Shown here: piece by piece, positions 1-9,300 of the stretch
How positions within the stretch are numbered: the first letter of the stretch is position 1
Layout: each line of letters starts with the position of its first letter
The notes under the pieces: model-generated
What the model saw: only the letters and a program-made list of their open reading frames with translations
Told to the model about the DNA's origin: nothing
Database searches by the model: none
NCBI GenBank assembly: GCA_023091735.1
Contig: JALKBU010000886.1
Span: forward strand, 1-21,681
DNA from: Trichomonas tenax
Lineage: Eukaryota; Parabasalia; Trichomonadida; Trichomonadidae
Reading direction: 5' to 3'
DNA: 21,681 nt
Translations under genes and position numbers: made by a program

Positions 1-1618
1 TGTGTATGCATGAATTCTACTTATGCTTATTAATCTATGTCGTCAATATTGAAATAAAAAAGACTAATTTTCTATAATTAGACTGCAAATGTGCATTATA
101 ATATGTGCATGTGTTAAAAATTCAATTTTTGATTTTTTGAAATTTTGAAGCAATCACTTTACATTGTCAAAATTATATATCACAAGCATTTTTGCCATTT
201 ACGCTGTTTCTGATAAGTTTCTCTGTGCAGGAAGGATGGACACATATGCAAAATAATATATACTGAATAGCATCAAAATTTAAGTGAATATTTTTAATAT
301 TTTCTCGTTCACGTCCATATGCATGTTGGATGATCAACTCAGCATGCGAAAGTATGTACCTAAGTACATATGTTATGAAATAAGAGACTTGAGAAAATAA
401 ATTTTTGTTTTTCTGAATTTGAGGCTTGTGAAAGCGCACAAATGACACACTCTCATATGAGTAGTATGGTGTTACTTTTAATCTGACATAGCATATGATT
501 TTTTTTGATGAATCTAATCATATGTTATAATTAGCTATTTATGATTAACAAATGCTCTACACACACTATAATTTAGTACTTCATGTCAAACAATCCCCAA
601 TCACTCTTCTGAATATAAGATATTACATATTTTTCATAAAATATTATAATAAACCATCAAAAACTGCGTGCATGTAATAAGGTATCTTTTACTAGCATGT
701 AGACTTCTTAAATACACACAATTTCATGGATTAAGCAATCACAATAATTCTAGCATCGGGAGAATGTACATTAGCACAAATATTTATACAAAGGCAACAA
801 CAGTATACAACTCCATGTAAAAGTATATACCAGTACTATAGTATATGGATATAATAACTGATATGCTGTTTACGATCTTCTTGATTTGATGCACTCCAAA
901 TAATACATCGGTATTCAGTCGTTTTTGTGATATTCAATTAGAGTGTATCTCGACAATGCAGCAATATATTTTTGTTAAATTCTTTCTATCTATTAGACAC
1001 ACTATATAATATTCATATATCTATTAAACAGTTTGATATCCCTCTTCAAATATTGATTTGTCAAAATAATGCTTTGAAATTCACATTTTTTTTCTACATA
1101 TGGAATTAAACACATTACTTGCATATTAAGCACATCCAATAGTATCTGACAATACTGATTGAATCGAAGAATAACAATATGAGCCATTATGCAGAGATCA
1201 GATAATCTTGAAAAATTGTGTTTGGAGGAATTTAAACCATTAATAATGTAACATACAACAAGCAAAAGCTATTTCCTTAATATTGCAAAATCAAGTTGGA
1301 ATCTCATATTTTGATATCCAATGTAGTTTATAAAATTCATTCAAAACTCAATAGATTCATCAGAAGAAACGGTCTATGATAATTATTGTTTAGAAATTCC
1401 GCTAAACCTCATTCTTCCCCAAAACTACATACTATACCAAAAATTTTTCGGTATAGTATGTTTTCTCCTCTGTGATAAATCTACCAAAATTTGTGAATCA
1501 ATATTGCCAAGATATATTCCTACTTCGATAATATATTATGCTGATTTATTTTAATCCATAAAATTAACAAAACAAACTTTATTTATAATAATATACTAAA
1601 CAAATAAACAAAGGTATA
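1..1618. other. Intergenic region without a recognisable gene
   Basis: About 1.6 kb of AT-rich sequence downstream of the 3' end of the TMEM131-like gene. The two short open frames on the minus strand (91 and 87 codons) have no recognisable domain, no initiator-like motif directly upstream, and unremarkable composition, so I do not call them genes. The only clear structure is the palindrome at 1427-1461, listed separately. Confidence 0.6.
1427..1461. repeat. Near-perfect 35-base palindrome
   Basis: The left arm ACATACTATACC (1427-1438) and the right arm GGTATAGTATGT (1450-1461) are perfect reverse complements. The centre is five A (1439-1443) then five T (1444-1448), which also pair, plus one unpaired C at 1449. 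The structure is therefore 17-base arms with a single extra base. It lies about 160 bases past the stop codon of the TMEM131-like gene. A role in 3' end formation is possible but unsupported. It could also be the trace of a small inverted-repeat element. Confidence 0.8.
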
Positions 1619-4600
1619 TTAGCTTAAGAACCTTTCCATTGCATTAATTGATTCCTGTGATGCAACAGCCGTAGCTGGGACTCTGCAGTAGACCCATTTA
1701 GTTGCGAAAGGATTATCATCATTCTTCTGGATATCAATTGGCTGATATAAATTAACTGAGTATTTCTTAATTGCTCTTTCAAGTCTCTTCTTCTTCAATC
1801 TCAGCTCTTTTCTGAACCATATGTAGCAGACAAGAGTGATAGAAATTATCATAAGAGGGAAGCAGATGCCAATGATTGTTATTTTGTTCATTGTTAAACT
1901 TATTGCTTTTCGAATATTGTCGAATGCAGCTTGAGAAATGTTGAAGTAAATAGGTAAAACATAAATGTGGCCTTCTGTGGATATTGAGAACTTAAGCTCT
2001 TTATCAGCTGATTCAGTTGGATCATAGAGCCAAAGACTGAGGTCAAAGCATAACAAAGCATTTGATTTGTATTTGATATTCGTTGTATTTACAGTGAAAC
2101 TGATAAACGAGTTCGAAGTGATCCGCATTGAACTGATATCAACTGTTTGATTATCAGAATTTACAACATATACACATTGTCTCCAAACATGAGACATGTA
2201 TGATTCATTCTCACCTCCAAAATAGTATATTTCGTTGATCATGCTAAACTTTGAATCGAAGAAACGAACTTTTGGTGATTCTATGTTTGCAGATATCTCG
2301 ATTCTAAATGGAGATGTTGCGTTTGAAGTAACATCAATGTTTGTTTTAATACGTCCTTTCTTGAATGTTTCTAAAGTTATTGTAATATCTGTTTGCGAGA
2401 CAGGTCTCATTAAAATACTGTCTGGAAATGATAAATTAAATAAATCACTTTCATCGTCATGATGGAAATAATATTTAACAGGTTCTGAGAGGTAATTTGT
2501 TAAAGCAATTGTTTTGATGAATATTTCATCTGTGTGAATACTATGGAAATCAATGGATTTGCCTGGAAGTAGATATTTTGTCATATTGAATTCGAATTCT
2601 TTTTCGAAATACATTCCGCGCTCTATAACTATTGTTACAGGTATTAAAATCTTCAAAGTTGTAGGCCATAAGTTCTCCCATGTTTCTTTTTGTGAAGAGA
2701 TTGAATCACCGCCTTCTAAAACATCAAAGAAAGGCCTTACAACAGGAAAACGATCATTCAAAGTAATCTGAAACTTTTGGGCTAAATAACTTACTCCTGT
2801 TTCCAATGTCATATCTTTGAATGATTTCGTGGAGCCTGGAAACTCAATGGTGCCATTTGTAACTTGAATTATTTCTTCATACGTTGAATTTAATTTGATT
2901 TCACCTGTTACAGTTGTTCCGAATAACAGTTCTTTGTCAATGGTAAATTCGATATCAAGATTACCAGGAACACTGAGCCATCTGAGTGGAATCTCGACAA
3001 CACATCTGTCGCAAAATATTAGAATTTTTCCGCAATTCCATCGCGTCGATGAATTCTTGAAATTAAGTGTAACATTCAATGCATAAATTGTATCATTTCC
3101 TTTCACTACGCCTTCGAAGTTGTGGTCTGAGAACTCAGCAGTAAAGCCACTCGTTGATGCTACTTTGAATATTTTCTCAGCGTGTGGATTGGGATTCTTT
3201 AAAACGATTGTTATATTCTTCTTCGAATTTTCAAAAATCATTTTAAAGTCATAAACGTAATCATTGAGGTGGTCAATCATATTATAGCCTTGAATCTCTA
3301 AAACTTCCAATTTCATGTTATAATAGTTAACATCGACTTTTTGAATTGTTGAATTTGTGACAACAGAAAGTTGAACTGTATTAAACATATTTTCATATCC
3401 AGTTTTGATTGCTACGATGATTTCATTTGTTGTTTCCCCTTGATGAAGAAGTTTTGGAACAAATTCTGTAATCACAAATGAAGATGAATTTAGCTGAATT
3501 CCCATCACATATATTGGTGTAGAATATGGGTTTGTGAATGAATACACTGCATAACTATCTTTTGAATATTGCATTTTTTGTATTTCGTTAACTTTAAGCC
3601 TTCCTGGTGAAATCTTTGGTATAATTGGGATATTTATCATTACTGTATCACTCGGTGATGGTTCGTTCTTCTCAAATGAAATCACAACTGCTTGTATAAC
3701 AACTTCACCTGGTCTATCGAAAAATTCTGGATTTATGACATCAATTCTGCAAACATCAACTGTTTCAAGCAAACTTACTATCGAAACTTGATTCAAAATT
3801 TCAAAATCTTTAGGATCCGCGCCGTGATAAAATATTTGTTCTATTTTGTATTGATGTCGTGTTGGATTTCGTAAACAAGCGCTTATCATCGGCAATCTAA
3901 CGCTGTCTGTTTGATAATTTACATATATTGTCGAATCAACTGCATGAATTTCATTTGGAACCATGTGGATGTAAATTGGAATTGTGTAAATATTTTCGTA
4001 AACTTGGAGATAAATGAACGATAAATAGGTTCCTTTCTTCAGATTCTTCGGAATTAGAATTGCTTTGAAGATTTCGAAACTTGAAATGTCACAATCGAAG
4101 ATTGAAGTGTCAAACACTAATGATTTCACTGTCAATGGTGGAATTTGTACAATTATTGGTGTAGATCGGCCGATTGGTTGATAATAATGATTTTCAATTT
4201 TAGGAAGTGAATTTATTGGAAGAACAAAGTAATTGACGAAATAAGGAATTATTCCAAAATTCGTGTCTATGTAAATCATGTCATTATAATGATCAGAAAC
4301 TTGATTTATGATCGTAAATGAAAAATTTAAAGCGACAAATTTATTTTGAGGAATTGAATCACTTTTATCAACAAAAATGTGTTCACTTGAAGAATTTACA
4401 TTGCGAATTTGCAAATATGAAGAATATTCTGGATTATTTTTAATCGTAATTGTTATTTTCATTGGTTCGTCAGGATGCACCTCCAAGTTATCGATGCGCT
4501 GAGGCTCTATTTCGATGAATTCTTGCCAATCGAATATTAAATTGTCGTAATTCGTGGAAAACGGTACTTTTTTGGATAATTCTATGTCAGGCTGTATCAC

Positions 4601-4792
4601 AGGTGTGAATTTTGTGTGTTTTATTTCTCTAAATGTTTCACAACAGGTATTGAATTTCGTTTCTTTAATTATTGGAACGTAATCGAAATATTTTGTGACT
4701 TTGTTGGCTGTAAACGACGTATTGAAGAAGTTTTGTCCAATATTCGACGCCGACAAAGAAAAGTTTAAAAACAAGAAAAGAAACAAATTCAA
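1619..4792 (-). CDS. TMEM131-like single-pass membrane protein, start codon apparently frameshifted
   Basis: The open frame codes for about 1057 residues. It begins with a hydrophobic signal-peptide stretch (about residues 1-16), then a long extracytoplasmic region rich in N-glycosylation sequons and beta-type sequence. One transmembrane helix follows at about 968-992, then a basic tail of about 65 residues. A PapD-like N-terminal block starts near residue 88 (FDWQEFIEIEP), and a second block near 195-220 (LPKIENHYYQPIGRSTPI) is laid out like animal TMEM131. In animals TMEM131 helps export secretory cargo such as collagen; the cargo here is unknown. No ATG opens this frame: it begins after a stop, and its first in-frame Met is residue 111, which would remove the signal peptide. 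The ATG at 4808-4806 is out of frame by one base (see findings). The stop is TAA. The TMEM131 assignment rests on layout and remembered motifs. Confidence 0.65.
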   Translation of the reverse strand: MNLFLFLFLNFSLSASNIGQNFFNTSFTANKVTKYFDYVPIIKETKFNTCCETFREIKHTKFTPVIQPDIELSKKVPFSTNYDNLIFDWQEFIEIEPQRIDNLEVHPDEPMKITITIKNNPEYSSYLQIRNVNSSSEHIFVDKSDSIPQNKFVALNFSFTIINQVSDHYNDMIYIDTNFGIIPYFVNYFVLPINSLPKIENHYYQPIGRSTPIIVQIPPLTVKSLVFDTSIFDCDISSFEIFKAILIPKNLKKGTYLSFIYLQVYENIYTIPIYIHMVPNEIHAVDSTIYVNYQTDSVRLPMISACLRNPTRHQYKIEQIFYHGADPKDFEILNQVSIVSLLETVDVCRIDVINPEFFDRPGEVVIQAVVISFEKNEPSPSDTVMINIPIIPKISPGRLKVNEIQKMQYSKDSYAVYSFTNPYSTPIYVMGIQLNSSSFVITEFVPKLLHQGETTNEIIVAIKTGYENMFNTVQLSVVTNSTIQKVDVNYYNMKLEVLEIQGYNMIDHLNDYVYDFKMIFENSKKNITIVLKNPNPHAEKIFKVASTSGFTAEFSDHNFEGVVKGNDTIYALNVTLNFKNSSTRWNCGKILIFCDRCVVEIPLRWLSVPGNLDIEFTIDKELLFGTTVTGEIKLNSTYEEIIQVTNGTIEFPGSTKSFKDMTLETGVSYLAQKFQITLNDRFPVVRPFFDVLEGGDSISSQKETWENLWPTTLKILIPVTIVIERGMYFEKEFEFNMTKYLLPGKSIDFHSIHTDEIFIKTIALTNYLSEPVKYYFHHDDESDLFNLSFPDSILMRPVSQTDITITLETFKKGRIKTNIDVTSNATSPFRIEISANIESPKVRFFDSKFSMINEIYYFGGENESYMSHVWRQCVYVVNSDNQTVDISSMRITSNSFISFTVNTTNIKYKSNALLCFDLSLWLYDPTESADKELKFSISTEGHIYVLPIYFNISQAAFDNIRKAISLTMNKITIIGICFPLMIISITLVCYIWFRKELRLKKKRLERAIKKYSVNLYQPIDIQKNDDNPFATKWVYCRVPATAVASQESINAMERFLS

Positions 4793-4805
4793 AATTATTA
4801 CTTTA

Positions 4806-4823
4806 CATTAATGTAAAAAGTCA
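4806..4823 (-). promoter_or_regulatory. Degenerate initiator-like element with probable start ATG
   Basis: On the minus strand the sequence TGACTTTTTACATTA runs straight into ATG (4808-4806). It resembles the trichomonad initiator (TCA-Y-T/A-rich-CATTA) with a changed second base and two extra bases. The ATG is followed by T then AAAGTA, so the T at 4805 shifts it out of frame with the TMEM131-like gene. Its position supports this as the original start. Confidence 0.35.
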
Positions 4824-5535
4824 TTTTAAAAAGATTCATTACGATATATAGAGTATATTTTAAAGTGGAAGATTAAAACTGTTGTCACCTTTTTGTATAA
4901 GGTTCTTTTTACTTCTTGTCAAAAATTGCAAATATATTTACAACTGATTGAACTATAATAGTTTTATCATTGAAAATAAAATTATCACAGTATATTATAT
5001 ACTTTTATTATATTTGGAATTGCATTTACAAACACATTTTGTTTGTTAATGTTGATTTATGATATCGCGAAAAAAATTTTTTTTCATGATTATGTTGTTG
5101 CTAAAATTTAGAAGTTCTCTATTTGATATTTCATCAGCAAATCTTCTTGCTGATATTTGTGTACATTATGCATCTTTTCTACAGTTGTTGTCTTGAAATG
5201 AAACAATGTTGATAAAAACAATTTCCATTATATAGGGAATATGACAGATCATCTAAATTTTCATTGATCTGTTGATTTAATTTTACTCAACAAAGAAAAA
5301 TGGTTTTGGATGACAATATATATTGCTGTATGTATGATTTTATTAAAAAGTTCAATAATACTCCAAAAACACTATAATTTCATGTGTTCAAATTCAACAA
5401 AAAACAATAATCGATTTGTAAATCTGATTATTCTTTCATAATTTTTCGGATATTTAGATCTTCCATGTGATGTAGAGTCCAAATTTATAATAAAAATGAT
5501 TGACCAATAAACTTTAAAAAGTGCCATTTTTATGA
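4809..5535. other. Divergent intergenic region between the TMEM131-like and ELMO genes
   Basis: About 730 bases between two divergently transcribed genes. No tRNA, small RNA or coding stretch is visible. A perfect 8-base inverted repeat, ACAGATCA (5244-5251) and TGATCTGT (5265-5272), with a 13-base AT-rich loop, sits about 270 bases upstream of the ELMO start. Its function is unknown. Confidence 0.5.
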
Positions 5536-5538
5536 ATG
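5524..5538 (+). promoter_or_regulatory. Initiator-like sequence at the ELMO gene start
   Basis: CCATTTTTATG (5524-5534) followed by the start ATG at 5536 resembles a trichomonad initiator with C for the first T. The presumed transcription start A at 5526 would give a 5' leader of about 10 bases, typical for trichomonads. An out-of-frame ATG at 5532 opens a five-codon frame that overlaps the real start and ends in TGA at 5549. Confidence 0.35.
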
Positions 5539-6246
5539 AGTTCCAATGAAAACTTTTTAGCAAAATATAGAAACGAAGAATATTCTGATCTCAAAAAGTT
5601 CATTGCAGACGTAGAAAGGGATCTTTTGCTCGAAGCTGACTATTCGACGATTCAATGCCCATTTTTTCCTCAATATAAAAATTTTTTAGGGGCAATTTCT
5701 GCGGCCCGAGAAATCAATGTTTTATCACGCACCCCTTTTGATGCGAATGATGAGACACATATAGCATTATTGAGGGTTTTATACTTCTCCATATCACGCT
5801 CCAACTTTGTCCCAGAACTCACAGGACCACATTGGGAAACAATTGGATTTCAATCAACAAACCCTGTGTCAGATTTGAGGTCAACAGGTTTGTTCGGATT
5901 ATTTCTCCCAATGTTGATGTTCACCAGAGCTCCGCAGATAGCAGATGAATTCATTAGCGCCGCTCATATTCCAAAAAGAGAGTTTCCGATGATGCTTATT
6001 CTTATCAACGTTGTTAATAACTGCATTGATGTTGCTTTGAAAAATGATATTTTGAAAGGAGGACAATCATCGAAAGACTGCATTTATATCATTTCTTTGT
6101 ACTTCAATGGCGTTGTATTATGTATTGCTCGCGAATGGAAGAAGAGCAAATTGAACTTTGTCAATGGTTACCAAATTCTTGAAAAAGTTCCTTCTCAATG
6201 TGCCAAAAATCCCCATGAAACCATTGGATATGCAGTTTCTATCTGA
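5536..6246 (+). CDS. ELMO/CED-12 domain protein (ELMOD type)
   Basis: This 236-residue protein is about the length of a stand-alone ELMO domain. The family signature W-x3-GFQ-x3-P-x-(T/S)-D-(L/F)-R-x2-G is present: Trp100, GFQ 104-106, Pro110, Asp113, Leu114, Arg115, Gly118. ELMOD proteins are GTPase-activating proteins for Arf/Arl small GTPases, and the Arg in this motif (here Arg115) is essential in studied members. The canonical RG after D-L is RS here. There are no PH or armadillo regions, so it is an ELMOD-type GAP rather than an ELMO scaffold for a DOCK exchange factor. It is probably cytosolic, acting on membrane traffic or cytoskeleton. The start is chosen by the initiator-like sequence just upstream. 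It converges on the ankyrin gene, with 112 bases between the two stop codons. The target GTPase is unknown. Confidence 0.88.
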   Translation: MSSNENFLAKYRNEEYSDLKKFIADVERDLLLEADYSTIQCPFFPQYKNFLGAISAAREINVLSRTPFDANDETHIALLRVLYFSISRSNFVPELTGPHWETIGFQSTNPVSDLRSTGLFGLFLPMLMFTRAPQIADEFISAAHIPKREFPMMLILINVVNNCIDVALKNDILKGGQSSKDCIYIISLYFNGVVLCIAREWKKSKLNFVNGYQILEKVPSQCAKNPHETIGYAVSI

Positions 6247-6358
6247 AGAATATATATTATAGAGTGTGTGAAATATTAATGTTCATTATTTGTTTGTTTA
6301 ATTATACATATTTTTATTCCGAATTATTAAAAGATATAAAACAAAAATTATAGAAATT

Positions 6359-9300
6359 CTAATTGAAATGGATTTGTTTGCAGTTGTCAAATTGTTTTCT
6401 GAATGATTCACCTGTTATTCTGCTACGAGGAAGTTCACCATTGTTGTTTCGGATTTCCTTATTGGCACCGTATTGGATCAATAAACGCACAATCTGCAAT
6501 TCGATTTTATCTATTGCCATGAAAAGAGCCGTTTCGCCTTTTTCATTTTTAATGTTTGGATCAGCTTTGAAATCAGCTAAAAGAGCTTGAACAATGCTAA
6601 CATTACCTCGCATTACGTAATACATCAAAGGCGTTAGTTTGTCTCGAGGTTTGTTAATAAATTGTGGGAAAAAATGGTGATAAGCCAGTGCGACTTTGAT
6701 AGTTTTCGAATTTAACGCGAAAATCATATCTTGATATGAATTAATGCATTGGTTTGGATTTGAATAGTTGATTGCAAATTTGAGTGATTCTGGAGAATTC
6801 ATAGGATTATCGAAAATCATGCCTGCAACCTTTGATGAATCAATACCATACGCCAGCAATATTTCATAGATAGTTAGGTCGACAAAGTTATATTTAGCGT
6901 CAAGTGGATTATTAGCTTTAACGTTGAAACCAGACTTCAATAAATATTTGACAATATCAACTCGTTGATACCTGATCGCCAAAATCATTAATGTCTCTCT
7001 GAAAGATGCAAAATTAATATTTTTCTCGATCTCAGGTTCATTATCGATCAATAGCTTAATGATATCCATTGAGGAGTTGAGTCTTATTGCTGTTGCGAGC
7101 TCTAATCCAGAAGTTGAAGTACTGAGAGCATTATCAATATAATACTTGACTGTGTCGATTTGGTTGTAATTGATTCCGACCAACAACGGATTGCATTTGT
7201 TTGTCAAACGGTATTTCTTATAAGGATCCATTTTGTACTGATTTATCAGTAAATCGAGGCAATCATACGCACCTCCTTTTGCAGCATAATACATTAAATC
7301 GTTATTTTCAGCATTTAAATCTGGACTGTTTGGATCGATATTTTTGAGGAAAGCATTCAGCATTTCAAATCTGTTGTAATAAGCAGCAGCATGGACTGTT
7401 GTTGGGAATGTCGAATCTACAGGGAGTTGATAAGATGCTCTATACTTTAATAACAATTCAAATATCTCCATGTTATTTTCTTTGATTGTTATAGTGAGAG
7501 CCGTCAATAAGTTTCCATTTGGTAAATCAATATCAACGAGTCTGTTGGAAATAATGTATTTGGCAGTTTCAATTGCGTTATATTTGGCTGCAAAATGCAA
7601 TGGATATGCACCCTTTCCTGGAAATAGAATATTGAACAAATTTGCCTTATCTCGCTTTATCAAGTATAAAAATGGAGGCAAATCATCATCAGGATAAGCT
7701 TTGAATGAATCAAATTTCAACTTTGGTGCTAAGAAGGTCAGCAGGTTAATATTTTCACAGTCTATCGCCTCGCGCCCAATTGAGTTAAGTTCCTTTGGTG
7801 TGAATTCTTTTGATGAGAGGAACTTTTCTATCAATTTCTTACTTGTAATTTTGGGTAATAGAATAACTAATGACTGGAGATTCTGATTGTCGTTCAAAAG
7901 ATAATCTAATATATCAATGCATTCATTTTGAAATGCAACATTATAAACTTCTGTTTGTTGAGATGCTTCAATTGATTCAAAGTTACAACGAAACTCAGCA
8001 TAATTCCGTTTGAGAACAGACTCAATGATATTTGTTTTCCTCGAGAACGGAAATTCAGGAACAGAAGTAACAATTTGTTCGATATCTGCATTGCTCATTG
8101 ATTTAATGGCATGGAAACATCTAGATCCAGAAACTCCCTCTCTTTCGAACAAAATCTTAAAAACAATTGTTACGCTTTCGATTGTATAATTATCAACAAG
8201 AAGATGCAAGATTTCGATTATTGTGTCTGAATTTAATTTTGAGAATTCCACGTGCTTGACAAAAGGATCAAAGCACAAAGATGCACCCCAAGTGTATGCA
8301 TCGTGAAGTGTTTGTCTGGATTCTGGATCAGTCAAGGTCTCAACGACAAAAGATTTGTCATTTTGGAATAATATTTTTGCAATCTCTGCTTTTCGAAGTC
8401 TAAAAGCTTCTTCCATATATGTTTCTCCATTAACTTCTTTGTCAATATCCTGTTCGTGGTCATACAAAAGTTTAATAATATCCAAAGAAACATCAGGTAA
8501 TTGAATTGCTTCGTAAAGTTCATTTTCTTCTGTTGATGTTTTGAGATTGAAATCGATATAAAAATAAACAGTTTCGATTTGGTTGTTGTAAATTCCAACC
8601 ATTAAAGGATTTCGTTGGGATGACAGTGTGTATTTCTTATACGGATCTAGATGGTGCTTGTTAATAAGAATCTCGAGGCATTCATAGCTTCCATTTTTTG
8701 CTGCGAAATAGACCAAATCGCTATTTACGGTGTTTAGTTCTGTATCATCTACACCTAATTTTTCAAGGAATGTCTCTAACATTTCAGTGCGATTATAATA
8801 GCATGCAACATGAACTGCAGTTGGAAAATGTGACTTTTTCGGTAATCTAAATTCGGCACCATGTTCTAAAAGTAAATGAAACATTCTTGGGATATCGTAC
8901 TTAATTGAAACAACTAATGATGTTTCGTCATTCTCTCCCCATAAATTAATTTCAGTTACTAAATTGTGATTAAACAATTCTTGGACACATTCATAAGAAT
9001 CACATCCAACAGCGATTTGAAGAAAATACATCAGATCGGAATCAAATAAATAGATGCATGATTTTGGTTTGTTCCTCATTAACGAAAGAGTAAATAAAGC
9101 ATGTGTATCATTTTCTTCGTAATCTAATGAAAACACATGCGAACATTTTTTGTGGATGAACTTAAGAACATCAACGTTATCATTCATCACGGCATTTACA
9201 GCTATGTCATAGTACTCCTTCTCTGTGAAATTCTTAGTTCTACATATAACTTCCAGGATTTTATCGTTATTGACATTTTGGACATTTTCAAATTCATATT

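Noticed and set aside
173..1265. Two minus-strand frames of 91 and 87 codons (173-448 and 1002-1265)
   Set aside because: No domain, AT-driven residue composition and no initiator at the start; frames of this length arise by chance here.
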